DNA of 26,752 bases. Origin: Poteriospumella lacustris. Its lineage: Eukaryota; Sar; Chrysophyceae; Chromulinales; Dinobryaceae. The notes under the pieces are model-generated. The model searched no databases and was not told the origin of the DNA. It saw only the letters and a program-made list of their open reading frames with translations. Positions 8,453 through 19,800 of the stretch are shown here, piece after piece. The position numbers were made by a program, and so were the translations under genes. Each line of letters opens with the position of its first letter. Position 1 is the stretch's first letter. Where the stretch lies: positions 1-26,752 of the forward strand of contig SMOI01000406.1 in NCBI GenBank assembly GCA_008000375.1. Direction: 5' to 3'.

Positions 8453-10936
8453 ATGACCCAGTCGATGACCGTAGCTCATCTGGATCTTGTTGTACGTGGG
8501 CAACGAGACCGATGCATTTTGGAGAAGTCCAAGAAAACATACTTGTCCAAATGCAAGGTGATGACTGAAATCTTGTTGAAGTTTCCGGAGCTCCACGAAG
8601 AGGCATTCATTTGCGAGAATAGAATACCCCTAAAACACACGGGTGAGGCAAGTAAGGTATATAAACTGAAATTGCCTATATCAGTGAATATAGCCACCAA
8701 ACTATTTGGGGCTATTTCAATCGATGACACTCTTCCCAGTCGAAAGCGAAAACGGTCGGACGATGAAGAAACCGTCGTTGACAATGTCACGGCTATCGAC
8801 GATGGTACAGTTGCCGAAGAAAGTGATGTTGAGGGTGAAGGAACACAATCTATTCAGAGACAACAGTCATCGACAAATGAAGCAAATGGTACAGTGCTGA
8901 ATGCAGGAAACGGCAACAGTGATGCACTTAATCCAGGACAAGACAAAGTGACAGTGTCGGCACAAACGTATCAAAACTATAAGTCTGCTTTGGTTTGGTG
9001 GCATGCTCTTGACAACGAATCAATGGATAAAAAAGGCTTCCCATGGCCGGAGGAAGTTGACACAGCCGTCAAGATCCAAGTTGCTGCTTACAAACGAGAT
9101 ATTGGAGCAAAAAAACGCAAAGGAATTATGAAACAAAGAGATGGTAAAATGCCGTACAATTTATTGGGCTACAAAGAGATTTGTCGATTCTTTTGCCAAA
9201 TGCGGCCTTTGAGGAATATGTACACATGGAATGAGGGTATATTTGCTGGATTATTCACGAAGCTGTCCGTCAACACAATAGGAAGGTCAGATAATATGGA
9301 CGACCTTCTCTGTTCGAACATAGATTGGGTGAATGATTCTATGACAATAAGATTTGGTACAACGAAAGCCGATCAAACAGGAGAAAAAACCAGTGAGCTC
9401 AAAAGAATTTTCAGTAACCCGTTTCTTCCTGAGGTCTGTGTCATTCTTCAGTTGGCCATCTATACTTGGTGCTGCGGACTACAAAGTGGTAGTGAGAATG
9501 ACCAACGGTTTCTATTTCCAGGTCGAGATCAAAACAAAAGGTACTACAACGCACTCAAAGTGGCGGTTCGGAACATCGACAACTCCATAGATCTTGGGGC
9601 GCGTCGTGAGGACATCGGCACACACAGCAATCGAAAGTTTGCGGAATCTACGTCTGTGTCCAAAATTGATGGCCCTAGTCGCACACAAGTTTGTCTGAGA
9701 GCTGGGCAAGGGGTGGGACGGACTCAAGACTGCTATATGTTTTCGGAGGACGATGGTGACGCTTTGGTGGGTCGCACTGTCGCTCAATTACAGCTGACAG
9801 CTGACGAGTTTGACATATTGCCACCTCATTTTGGTAAAACCACGCTGTTGGAGTTGGATCAGTATGGTTGGTCACGCATTCTCTGTGATTATTCGAAGTA
9901 TCCCGAGTCGTTTCAGAGAGTTATTCCCCATCTATTCGCCCACTTGGTATATCATTGGCACAAGACGACCTTGACAGATCTCTTGCCACAAGACCATCCG
10001 CTCTTTCAGCAATCTATCTTCACGGATAGACAGCTCATCGATTCATTGAAAGACAAAGTCATCTTTGTGCACGCATTCTGCCAGGATACCTTGATGAATG
10101 CTCAGGGAGTTCCCGGGATTATCCTTATCAGCCGAGAGCTTCGCAATTTTCGTAAACACTATGACGAAACTCGTTGTACGTTCCAAAATGGACTTTCCCA
10201 AGTTCAACGAAGCGTTGAGCAACTCGAAAGTGGCATGCACAGAGATCTGCCGAAGGAGATCGTTCAAGAAATCATGAAAAGAATAGCAGTGGAAGGAGCC
10301 ACACCAATATCGCTTGAGGATATCCGTACAATCATTAAAGAGATGATGGAGTCAGACACTGGATATCACCATCAAATGATGAAAGCATTGGAAGAAACGA
10401 AGACAATGTTCGCTCAAATGGCGAGTGGGCCTACGAGATCAAGTGGTGACACGAACAGTGCAAATGACTCAACCGCAGCGACAACAGTGCAAGAGAATTC
10501 TATCATATATGATGCCCAATGCAAAACATACCTACATTATTGGGGCAATCAATTCCATCGTGTGCCGAAAGGCTTCAAGTTTCCCAGCTACAACACTCGT
10601 ACGATGTGGCTGCTTTGGTTCTTTGGTCGTCCGATAGACAGAATCTCTCCCTACCGCAAAGTGCAGCCGAAATTTGACCTGGAAAGAGCGGTTTGTTCCA
10701 CCAACTTCTATCGAACGCAGGCTGTCATGAAACGGATGATTCAACTGCTCGTCGCGGATGGAAAGATTCGCTCCATTCGCGACATATCTCCAGAGAACGC
10801 GGCGATCCTCTTCGACCACGCATACCCAAAGCTGATCGCAAGCTTATATCAGGGGATTCCAGACCGCGTCTGTGACATAAACGTTAACACAGTAGGAAAT
10901 AGAATCAATGAACTCAATAAGACGAATCCCAATTAA
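8453..10936 (+). CDS. Crypton-type tyrosine recombinase with GCR1_C-like C-terminal domain
   Basis: This 827-residue protein looks like an intact Crypton-type DNA recombinase. The tyrosine-recombinase core spans roughly residues 170-445. The candidate catalytic set is Arg278 (in GRSDNMDDL), Lys305 (in TTKADQTG), His391 and Arg394 (in GTHSNRK) and nucleophile Tyr428 (in TQDCYMF). At the position where relatives usually have Trp or His (the AGW motif), this protein has Gln419 (AGQGVG). A lysine/arginine-rich stretch followed by acidic residues near 97-105 may be a nuclear localisation signal. Residues about 690-770 (from YLHYWGNQFHRVPKGF through FFGRPIDRISPYR) resemble the GCR1_C DNA-binding domain known from Cryptons. 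A helical, possibly coiled region precedes it at about 560-665. The family acts by cutting and joining DNA through a 3'-phosphotyrosine. The frame has no stop, frameshift or evident intron. The start chosen is the first ATG of the frame; Met5 is an alternative. Confidence 0.85.
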   Translation: MTQSMTVAHLDLVVRGQRDRCILEKSKKTYLSKCKVMTEILLKFPELHEEAFICENRIPLKHTGEASKVYKLKLPISVNIATKLFGAISIDDTLPSRKRKRSDDEETVVDNVTAIDDGTVAEESDVEGEGTQSIQRQQSSTNEANGTVLNAGNGNSDALNPGQDKVTVSAQTYQNYKSALVWWHALDNESMDKKGFPWPEEVDTAVKIQVAAYKRDIGAKKRKGIMKQRDGKMPYNLLGYKEICRFFCQMRPLRNMYTWNEGIFAGLFTKLSVNTIGRSDNMDDLLCSNIDWVNDSMTIRFGTTKADQTGEKTSELKRIFSNPFLPEVCVILQLAIYTWCCGLQSGSENDQRFLFPGRDQNKRYYNALKVAVRNIDNSIDLGARREDIGTHSNRKFAESTSVSKIDGPSRTQVCLRAGQGVGRTQDCYMFSEDDGDALVGRTVAQLQLTADEFDILPPHFGKTTLLELDQYGWSRILCDYSKYPESFQRVIPHLFAHLVYHWHKTTLTDLLPQDHPLFQQSIFTDRQLIDSLKDKVIFVHAFCQDTLMNAQGVPGIILISRELRNFRKHYDETRCTFQNGLSQVQRSVEQLESGMHRDLPKEIVQEIMKRIAVEGATPISLEDIRTIIKEMMESDTGYHHQMMKALEETKTMFAQMASGPTRSSGDTNSANDSTAATTVQENSIIYDAQCKTYLHYWGNQFHRVPKGFKFPSYNTRTMWLLWFFGRPIDRISPYRKVQPKFDLERAVCSTNFYRTQAVMKRMIQLLVADGKIRSIRDISPENAAILFDHAYPKLIASLYQGIPDRVCDINVNTVGNRINELNKTNPN

Positions 10937-11530
10937 GTACAAAACAAGCCAGTTGTAACATAGAGTATGAAGGGTTCAGATCTCGCTTCTCACAACAGGA
11001 GAAGACCAATATTCACCAGCACTGAACAATTTTATGATCACACAAGCTACCTAGATCATAAATAGAGCAAAAATTTACTTCATATAAGCAAATAGTTGAT
11101 AGTATGTGGCCTGGAAGATGTCAAAAACATCATAAGAGGCTAAAAACCATCCAAAGTACCGTTCTCACAAACCATTGTAGCGCTTCCCAAGCGATCAAAC
11201 ACCATCCAAGCATCAAAAACATGGATAGTAGCTGTTTTGGAACAATTCGTTTGCCAAAATGAGCTCTGATCATCATCCATGCGTGCCGAGGGGTATTTTC
11301 AGAAGTCTCCAGCCAAGCCAAAGCGAGATCAGAGGTGCTCAAAAATCGATATTGGAGCGATTTTGAATAAGCCAAATGTTGTTTTATACTGTACGACACT
11401 GCGCAAACGTACACAAATGAATTCTGTAGTTAGCATTTACAAACATAACTTCACGTACACGTTTGTACCGTCAAGCGCAGGACCCGGCCAACAGAGTGCC
11501 CAGGTACTCCAAACTGATTCCGTTGTGTAA
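10937..11530. other. AT-rich intergenic stretch, no gene supported
   Basis: About 590 bases downstream of the recombinase. A 94-residue open frame on the minus strand (11130-11414) shows no recognisable domain. CCATCCAA occurs twice, at about 11147 and 11202. TGTAA, a possible polyadenylation signal in some algae, occurs at 10954-10958. I see no array sequence here and no clear element end. Confidence 0.4.
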
Positions 11531-11532
11531 AG

Positions 11533-11976
11533 GTATATCGTGGTGTATCGTTGTGTATCGTTGTATATCGTTGTGTATCGTTGTGTATCGTTGTATATCG
11601 TTGTATATCGTTGTATATCGTTGTATATCGTTGTATATCGTTGTATATCGTTATGTATCGTTGTATATCGTTGTATATCGTTGTATATCGTTGTATATCG
11701 TTGTATATACTTGTATATCGTTGTCTATCGTTGAATATCGTTGTATATCGTTGTGTATCGTTGTATATCGTTGTATATCGTTGTATATCGTTGTATATCG
11801 CTGTATATCGTTGTCTATCGTTGAAGATCGTTGTATATCGTTGTAGTTGTATATCGTTGTATATCGTTGTGTATCGTTGTATATCGTTGTGTATCGTTGT
11901 ATATCGTTGTATATCGTTGTATATCGTTGTATATCGTTGTATATCGTCGTATATCGTTGTGTATCGTTGTGTATAC
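11533..11976. repeat. 10-bp minisatellite, consensus TTGTATATCG, about 44 copies
   Basis: An almost uninterrupted run of TTGTATATCG with scattered variants (TTGTGTATCG, TTGTCTATCG, TTGAATATCG, TTGTATATAC). About 31 units precede a 6-base phase break near 11841-11846, and about 13 follow. Because 10 is not a multiple of 3, every frame on either strand reads the same 30-nt cycle, so the long open frames here (such as 11463-11846 and 11551-11985) are products of the repeat and not genes. TA steps recur every 10 bp, close to one helical turn. Confidence 0.95.
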
Positions 11977-12008
11977 TTGCGGTGAAACGTTCATGACCTA
12001 CATGTAGA

Positions 12009-12532
12009 TCAAATGTAGACCTGAGAGTAATCATAGGAGATCGACGTACCGACATAACCAGTCGCACCAGACTGGCGACCTGTAACCGGGTCTGTAACCC
12101 AAGCACCAGTGGAAGTTGGCATACAACTACCAAACCACCCTCATTGGACCTCGCACGGATCTCGTAGTAGCCCGCGGGCGTACCTCGTGTATGAATAGCA
12201 CGTGGAACCTTCGGCTTCGAGTATCTTCGTCTGCGGTATGGCGCCGGCGCCACACGGCGAGAATATCGCCTAGGCATCGAACATCTGGAGCCATAGCTGG
12301 ATGGCGATTGGGAGTATCTGTGCATACGGCCTGGCGGCGCGTCCTCGAGGAGTTCGTCTGTAGTTTCTGGAGACCAAATATCACCGGTTTTCACACGCGA
12401 CACATTTGAGTTGTGATTTCCGCCTTTTTTGAGAGGGACACGAACAACAAGAATTTTCCCTCCTCCGATACCATTAGTGGGGAGATCGGAGGGAAAAGAA
12501 GTAGGGAGAGGAACATAACTCAACTCACACAC
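12009..12532 (-). CDS. Doubtful basic Arg/Tyr/Ser-rich protein, possibly two exons
   Basis: I do not recognise this gene. A frame starting at 12532 encodes a short Ser/Pro segment and then a strongly basic region (MPRRYSRR, then YRRRRYSKPK). Left unspliced it continues into the 10-bp minisatellite and ends at 11651, which is unlikely for a real protein. A 44-base GT...AG segment at 12140-12183 would, if removed, join the basic region in phase to a frame that reads WVTDPVTGRQSGATGYVG and stops at 12009-12011, before the minisatellite. That tail looks protein-like in composition, but the intron is short and lacks a pyrimidine tract. The basic region recalls RNA-binding SR-type tails or arginine-rich N-termini of small viral coat proteins. 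Neither can be assigned on this evidence. Confidence 0.22.
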
Positions 12533-12704
12533 ACAAGATAGTTAGACCCAAACTCACTTCTATAGTTGAGAAACACAGATTGTAAGCCATGTAGGTATTT
12601 AGGTTAAGCGGATCGCTCACTGTGAAGCGTCTGTCTGTAGAGTGCGTCACGAAGCCGCAAGTGCACGCCGGCGCAACCAAATTTGCTTCGTATTCGTTGG
12701 GCTG

Positions 12705-12731
12705 TGGATATGTTGGAGGACAACATATCCA
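12705..12731. repeat. Perfect 11-bp inverted repeat, 5-nt loop
   Basis: GGATATGTTG (12706-12715) and CAACATATCC (12721-12730) are perfect complements around GAGGA. One more T-A pair closes the base at 12705/12731. It is not followed by a T-run on either strand, so it is not a bacterial-style terminator. Confidence 0.7.
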
Positions 12732-13034
12732 ACATCGACACATCCGGACCGGAAAGATAGCAGCACCAGGTATTTTCCATGCGTCCATAGAAACTACCGT
12801 TCCATTGAAACTACGCACCCATCGCCGGTCGCTATGAAATGCTCTTCCTTTCTGTTTTTTTATTTCTATTCGCGGTCCGTCGTACTATTTGGGATGCATC
12901 GGCGTATCGGGTGCCGTCTAACGGGCCGCCATGATAACGTCATCCTTACTGTCCGCCGATGCCTTGGCGCAGCTCAGCTTCCTTTTCGAGACGCATCGGT
13001 GTACCTGGCGGCATATGGCGACAAACTACGCAGC

Positions 13035-13036
<2 letters not shown>

Positions 13037-13079
<43 letters not shown>
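13037..13079. repeat. (GA)n microsatellite
   Basis: About 21 uninterrupted GA dinucleotides. On the plus strand it is purine-only and could form H-DNA or bind GAGA-type factors. It creates Arg-Glu or Ser-Leu runs in overlapping open frames that should not be taken as protein. Confidence 0.95.
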
Positions 13080-13082
<3 letters not shown>

Positions 13083-13172
13083 ATCAGATCGATACTTAAA
13101 CCACGTGCAATGTCTGAAACAACTTCTTTTTACAGCTTCTGGGTGCTGCACTACCACCTGTTGTGGACGGCG

Positions 13173-13193
13173 GCCGCCTATGATATAGGCGGC
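13173..13193. repeat. Perfect 8-bp inverted repeat, 5-nt loop
   Basis: GCCGCCTA (13173-13180) and TAGGCGGC (13186-13193) flank TGATA. The stem is very GC-rich. No gene lies next to it. Confidence 0.6.
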
Positions 13194-13532
13194 TGGTGAC
13201 GCAGTCGTCAATAACCGAGCTCACACATTACGTTAAACGACGAAACTCAAAAACAAATGAGGATGGGTCTCCACACATTAAAAAAGAGACCAGCGACACA
13301 AGAACAAACAGCACTTCCTTCCGGGTCCGTGCGTCACATCGCATGGTATGTAGCACGATATGACCATCATTCCATCGAAACAAAGCATCGAAGGGATATA
13401 GCGCCATCAAATCAATGGGGAAAAGAGGTAGAGAACAACTTTAAAAAACGCAACACACCGAAACCTTCAGAGCGTTGAGACAACGGTCACAAGGAAAACC
13501 AGAGCACCAGCTACTCATTCGTGCGACACCTT

Positions 13533-13566
13533 CACCCATACCCCAACCCCAACCTTAACCCCAACT
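13533..13566. repeat. C-rich telomere-like tract
   Basis: A degenerate run of CCCCAACCCCAACC and CCTTAACCCC units, similar to interstitial copies of CCCTAA-type telomere repeat but too short and irregular to be a telomere. Confidence 0.4.
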
Positions 13567-13824
13567 GGACCAAACAGTAGCATGGCTCAAAAACAGACAA
13601 AAGAGAACAGAAGCTGCAGGGACAGAACAGACGAAGATATAACAGGGCGCATCATCAACAACGCCCATCACAAATACAAATACAAACACAAACACAAACA
13701 GAGCCCAGGGCGGGAGGTGGAAGGCCTAAAGTCAGCAACAGACAAGCGCAAAAGAAAAAGACAAAAAATGGAAAACGCAACAGAAACAACGTGCTACACT
13801 CCTTGCGAAGGTACTGTCCTCTGG

Positions 13825-16800
13825 TCAATAGAGCTCGCCGTCGGGGTCAACGAAGCTACGGTGACTGCGACCAGCGTCATCAATGCTACCGCTGCTGTTG
13901 CGGCTTTCGCTATCACTGCTGCTACTCGCGATGGGTTCGTAACTCTTGGTGGACACGGTGTCCGCCGCTGGACCTGCGTCATTGTCCAACGACAGCAATG
14001 CCAACGACGCAGACGCCGTGGGAAACGATGACCACGAGGACAACGACGACGACGACGGCGGCGTCACCGACTCCTCAACATCGAAACCACCTGCGCTCGC
14101 CGATAGTGCGCGTGAGGAGGACAGAGACTCTTCGCTAAAGGAAATATCCAGCGAAGCCGACGACGCGGAAGACGAAGACACCGAGGATGGCGGCGGTGAC
14201 AGCAACGCGAAGGAGATCGACGAGGTCACCTCGGACGACAACGACAACGACAGCGATTTCAACTCTTCGGAAGACACCATCGACGGCATCGACGAAGAGA
14301 CCTCGTCCAAGAAGATTGGCCGACGATCGTCCTCACGCTCCACATTCGACAAGAGACCACCACCGGTCATCATCACTACTGCGGGAGGCCATGGTTCAGG
14401 TTCCGTGTCCAAACTTTCCAACACCGCTACATCGTCATGGGTCACACGCACCGTGCGATGGAAGTCCCGCCCCACATACCCTGCCCCGACCACCAACGGT
14501 ATCCACAAACACAGCCACGTCACCGCCTGCTCGGCCAGCGACCCTTGCCGACCGCTCAGCACCGGCGCCACCAACGAGAACCACACATACAGAACAAACG
14601 CCACAAAGAACGTCGTCAGCAACGAGACCGCCGCCTCCAAGACTGGTGGAGATACCCACACCAGCCAACGCAGCCACCACCGTGGCGGTGGCGCGTCGTC
14701 CATCGCCGTTTCCTGCGACGGATCCTCACTGCCATGGTCAATCATCCATCGACGGACACACTGGACCAACAGCGTCTCCGGAAGGTGCCCATCTGCGCTC
14801 GTCTGCGCCGCCAACGATGGTGCGATCCAGCGTACGGCCGATGCCGTTGGATGCGAATGGATACCCGCCGCATGCACCATCGCACCGTCCCGAACCACAT
14901 CGGACTTCGACGCACCACTGACGACGACGGGCTCGCTGCCACTGCGATACTCACTGTCCGTCAGCCAACGAGACGCCAGCAACAGCGACCGCAGGTTGCG
15001 ATGCATCGACTGCTGCAGAACGCGACTCAGTAGCCAGCAGTCCAAGATCAACGACTCGACCAGCTGACACACGAAGATATCCGAGGCCCATTCGACGAAG
15101 ATCGCTTGGAAGAAGGCGATCTGCCAGGCGTAGCCTCGCACGGCCGCTTTCGACATCAAGAAGTACAGCGATCCCCCGTGAATACACAGCAGCAGACCCA
15201 CCAACAGCCATCGCAACCACTCCACATACACCAGTCGATGGTAGCGACGTGCACTGCTACGACTCGCGAACCAGCGACTCAAGGTTCGCATATACACGGT
15301 CTGGGCTGCGGATGGCAGCGGCGTACCCGTGGTCATCCCTGGCCCATCGGCAGGTCCCACCAGCGCGACCAGCATGTCGGCCAGCAGCAACTGCGCCAGC
15401 GCCGTCCCTTCCGACGCCCTCTCCGTCCCACCGCCGACCCCATCCACCGAGCGAGTCAACGACTCAATCCAGCGACTGCGAGCGGCTTCCATCGACGGCA
15501 GCACCAACAAATCACTCAACACGGACACCAGCTCCTTCTGGCCCGCCGTCAAGCCCGGAACATGATGCACTTGCACATGCAACGGGGCGGACGCATGGGT
15601 CAGGGTCACGGCGTGGTGGTGACGCACTGGACGAGGCGGAGCGACCGCTGGTCGAGGCGATACGGCGGAGACGGAAAAGCGCTTTCGTAAGCCCATGAGC
15701 GACGCCGACCCCAACCGCGCCAGCAAAGGTCCTCGACTGGGGGCGCCAGCGCCATGGCGGGACTCCTCCTCCTCCTCCTCATCCGCATCCTCCTGCTCCA
15801 ATATGCGGAAGATGTGATCCAGCACGTACGAGACGAGGTTGCCCACGATCGACGCGATCACGAACGACAACAGAAACGACAACACCGACGAGTTGTTCTC
15901 ATTCATACGGCACAGAACGATGCTGCTGAGACTCGCCGCATCCGGCTGAATCGTCGATTGGCTCACCACCCGACCGCTCAACGACTCGGTCACCACGGCC
16001 GCCGTCGTGGCCGCCGTCACTTGGCGGTCGCCCACCCAGCGACACTTGTCCACCGTCGGGTCGAACAGCGTCTTGCGGTACAGACACGCCTCGCGCGTGC
16101 GCTGCAACTCGCAGAAGCCGTCGTCGCTCGGCGACTGCAGGTCGTACAAAATCGCCAGCACAAAGCACGACACCGTCAACGACGTCAGAATCAGCCCCGT
16201 GTCCAGCACCACTCGCTTCCGGCCGAACCGGTCCAGATACGACCAGCGCTCGCCGACAAACCACACGCCGCCACTGCGCAACGCCACCGCAAACGTTCGG
16301 AAATACAGATGCGTCGTCAACACCGTCTCGCCCCACCGGTAGTACCAGTTCGCACGGGGCGCCAGCACCGCCGGAATCACGCTACACACGTACGCAAACA
16401 GCGCCGACCGCCCTGGCTCCACCGCGTGACTATCAACGACCGCCGACACCAGCGCCGGCTGCGGTGCCGTGCTGCTGCTCTTCTTCGCGATGAACGTTCG
16501 CCATGAACGCCACTGCATCGACGGACCCTGCAGTGCCAACACCGACAGCACCGCTCCCATCCAGAGCCCTCCAAACGTCACTAACACCAACACCGACTGC
16601 TGCGCCACCGCACCGCCGGAGCCCAGACCCACCACCGACACCGTCGCATCCAAGTCGCTCGACACAAACGACGAGAACGCCGCCACTGTCACACGACCGT
16701 TCAGCGCCAACATCGACGACGTCGTGTTGCTGCTCGCGCTGTAGCCACATCGACAAATGACCGATGAACCCACCGTCGTCGCGCGACAGTAGTCGCTGCT

Positions 16801-19800
16801 CACCGCCGCATTCGACTGCAGATTCACCACGGTGCACACGGTCTGGGCCACGGGACAGTCACGACGCACCGTCGCGGCCGCGGCACCGGTACACGTCAGG
16901 TTCAGCCACACTTTCGACTGTCGGCAATACAGCGAGGCCGTCGATGGCACCCCGATGGTGCAGTTCACATTCAAGCGCGTGCGCTCTGCCTGGTAGTACG
17001 CCGCATCGGTCAAGTGCAACGTCGTCTCGAACGAAGGCAACTTCACGATCGACGACGACTGGTTCGTACTCACCGTCGACAACTGGATCGTCACCACATC
17101 CGACGACAGCCGATACCCCGTGGACATCGACCCGGTGCGATTCGAGGTCGCCGTCGCATTGCGTATCCCCGAGGGAAACCAGCTCGGCGCCAGCTGAATC
17201 ACTGACAACAGCACGCCCAGGACGCTGTTGCTCGACGAAGAAGATACATCCACCGAGACGGAGTTGGCCGACGACGGAATCGAGACGTGGAGCACGCGAC
17301 TGACGTTGCCCGTTTGATTGTTGCGAACCAACGGCAGCGCCAACAACGACGCCACGGTCAACGACACTTGCGTGTCGCCATTCGCAAAGGTCAGCGTTCG
17401 ACTCAGCACCGACGTATTCGTCAACAACGACGCCAACGACGATGACGCCGACTGCAGCACCGTGCTCAGCGCCTCCACATACTGCCACACCGGCGCCGAT
17501 CGATTCCAATGCTGCAGTTCATTCAATCCACTCAGCGCCGTCGACGGCTGCGACGTTGGTTGTCGAGACGGTTGCTGGCTCGGCTGTCGACTTGGTTGCG
17601 ACGTGGGGTTCGCACGGGGTTGGCTGCTCGGTTGCGTCGACGGTTGCGCCGATGGTTGTCGACTCGGATGGACAGACGGCGGTGTCGACGGGCAGCTTGA
17701 TGGGGCTGCAAATGGTTGGCGACTCGGCGACGAAGACGGCTGTGCCGATGGCCGACACGATGGAGCCGAGGTCGGTTGAGTCGTCGGAAACCCGCTCGGT
17801 CGTGCTGATGGTTGGCAAGTTGGGCGACGTGACGGCTGCGAGGTAGGACGCCGAGTGGGTTGACCTGATGGCTGAATGGTCGGTTGTGACGTGGGCGACG
17901 CGACCGGATGTCGGCTCGGCTGCACCGTCGGCTGTGAGGATGGCCTCGATGTAGGCTGCCTACTGGGACTTGACAGTGGCTGCCGCGACGGTTGACCCGT
18001 CGGTTGAGACGTCGGGGCTGTCAACGGCTGAGACGACGGGGATGCCGACGGCTGCGATGACGGCTGCTTCGTCGGATGCGCTGATGGCAGCCCACTCGGA
18101 GCCGTGGACGGTTGAGATGATGGACGACCCGACGGCCGAGACCAGGGCTGCATCGATGGACGTGCCGATGGCTGAGAAGAAGGGCCACTCGTCGGTGGAT
18201 TCGAGGGATACACCGACGGAGCGGACGAAGGCTGCGAACTTGGCCCACCGGAGGGAATCGTGGACGGAGCTGCTGACGGTTGAGACGACGGGCTACCCGT
18301 CGGAGTCGAAACAGGTTGTTCCGAAGGCTGTCCGGTGGGGCAGTTGCTCGGTTGCGAAGACGGTCGCCCGGATGGCCGTGACGTGGGTTGTTGAGAAGGT
18401 CGATTGAATGGCTGTCCAGACGGCTGCCCAGACGGCTGTTTCGACGGCTGCGTCGTCGGTTGTCTCGATGGCTGATCTGTCGGCTGAGCGGAAGGTCGCC
18501 CTGAAGGCCGAGACGATGGAAGAGACGACGGCTGCCCCGTGGGTATTTCGGTTGGTCGACCCGATGGTTGACTCGTCGGCCGTTCTAACGGCTGAGCCGA
18601 TGGAGCACTCGTCGGTTGCGACGACGGTTGACTGGACGGTCGGCAAGACGGTCGGGCCGACGGTTGAATCGTAGGCTGCATCGACGGCTGCGATGATGGC
18701 TGCGATGTTGGCTCTGAGGTCGGTTGACAGGACGGCTGACTGGACGGTTGCTGAGTTGGCTGTCGCGAAGGGTACCCAGACGGTTGGGCCGATGGCTGGC
18801 CTGATGGCTGCTGTGTGGGTCGCAACGACGGCTGGCCACTAGGTTGGATCGAAGGCTGACCAGACGGCTGACCAGACGGCTGTCGCGATGGACGATTGGA
18901 TGGCTGTCGGGAAGGCTGGCATGTTGGCTGCGAAGAAGGGTGAGCAGTTGGTTGAAGCGATGGCTGTGTTGTCGGCTGTCTGGACGGCTGCGAAGTGGGA
19001 TGGCCAGAAGGCTGCATCGATGGTTGCGTTGATGGTTGCCGAGTAGGCTGTCCGGAAGGCTGTGAAGATGGTCGTAGGGTCGGTTGAACAGTCGGAGGCG
19101 ACACCGGCTGGCGCGACGGCTGAGAAGTCGGCTGCCGCGATGGCTGCGCCGAGGGCCGAGTCGACGGCTGTCGCGATGGTTGCGCTGAAGGCTGACGCGA
19201 AGGCTGTCGAGAAGGTTGTGCAGACGGCTGAACCGTCGGCTGCTTCGATGGCTGCGACGTCGGCTGTCGAGATGGTTGAAAGGTTGGCTGCGCGGATGGC
19301 CGAGTAGAGGGCTGAACCGTCGGCTGCGTCGTTGGTTGCCTCGTTGGCTGTAATGTCGGTTGTAATGATGGCTGCATTGTTGGTTGTCGTGATGGCTGAA
19401 TCGACGGTTGACGAGTCGGCTGCGAAGACGGCTGCGCAGTGGGCTGACGCGATGGCTGACGAGAAGGCTGTGCAGTGGGTTGACGTGATGGCTGACGAGA
19501 CGGCTGCGCCGTGGGTTGATGTGATGGCTGACGAGAAGGCTGCGCCGTGGGCTGACGCGATGGCTGACGAGAAGGCTGTGCAGTGGGTTGACGCGATGGT
19601 TGACGAGACGGCTGCGCCGTGGGTTGACTCGATGGCTGACGAGAAGGCTGTGTAGTGGGTTGACTCGATGGCTGACGAGAAGGCTGTGCAGTGGGTTGAC
19701 TCGATGGCTGACGAGAAGGCTGTGCAGTGGGTTGACTCGATGGCTGACGAGAAGGCTGTGTAGTGGGTTGACTCGATGGCTGACGAGAAGGCTGTGTAGT

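Larger units (their letters stand above)
8251..10960 (+). mobile_element. Probable Crypton element, ends undefined
   Basis: The recombinase gene implies a Crypton-like element. Such elements lack long terminal inverted repeats and leave only a few bases of direct repeat, so the ends cannot be fixed by eye. The left limit given is the end of the 2011-bp array. The right limit is placed just past the stop codon and is arbitrary. Whether the array itself belongs to the element is unknown. Confidence 0.4.
12533..13824. other. Gene-poor spacer, 3' flank of the giant minus-strand gene
   Basis: This stretch holds two strong hairpins, a GA microsatellite, a C-rich telomere-like tract and a CAAATA/CAAACA-type run near 13671-13700. 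Open frames occur on both strands (12525-12818 minus, 12622-12837 plus, 13582-14031 plus), but none shows a known domain or clear coding character. The part nearest 13825 must contain the 3' UTR of the giant gene. No AATAAA is evident on that strand close to the stop. Confidence 0.4.

Noticed and set aside
8202-8606. 134-codon minus-strand frame at the recombinase start
   Set aside because: It overlaps the recombinase 5' end and the array end and has no recognisable domain.
10875-10884. ATAAACGTTA near the recombinase 3' end, matching the hairpin loop where the array breaks
   Set aside because: A 10-bp match inside the coding frame and before the stop codon is not a credible element end and may be chance.
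11463-11985. Open frames encoding CISLYIVVYR repeats
   Set aside because: A 10-bp repeat without a stop word opens all frames. The peptides are a by-product of the minisatellite.
12184-12300. Arginine-rich stretch resembling a small circular DNA virus coat protein N-terminus
   Set aside because: Only composition matches. No coat-protein body, replication gene or origin hairpin is seen nearby, so no viral origin is called.
13946-15067. Long plus-strand open frame of 373 codons
   Set aside because: It lies wholly antisense to the giant gene and is rich in Asp/Asn/Thr from the complement of its Ser/Glu codons. It is a shadow.
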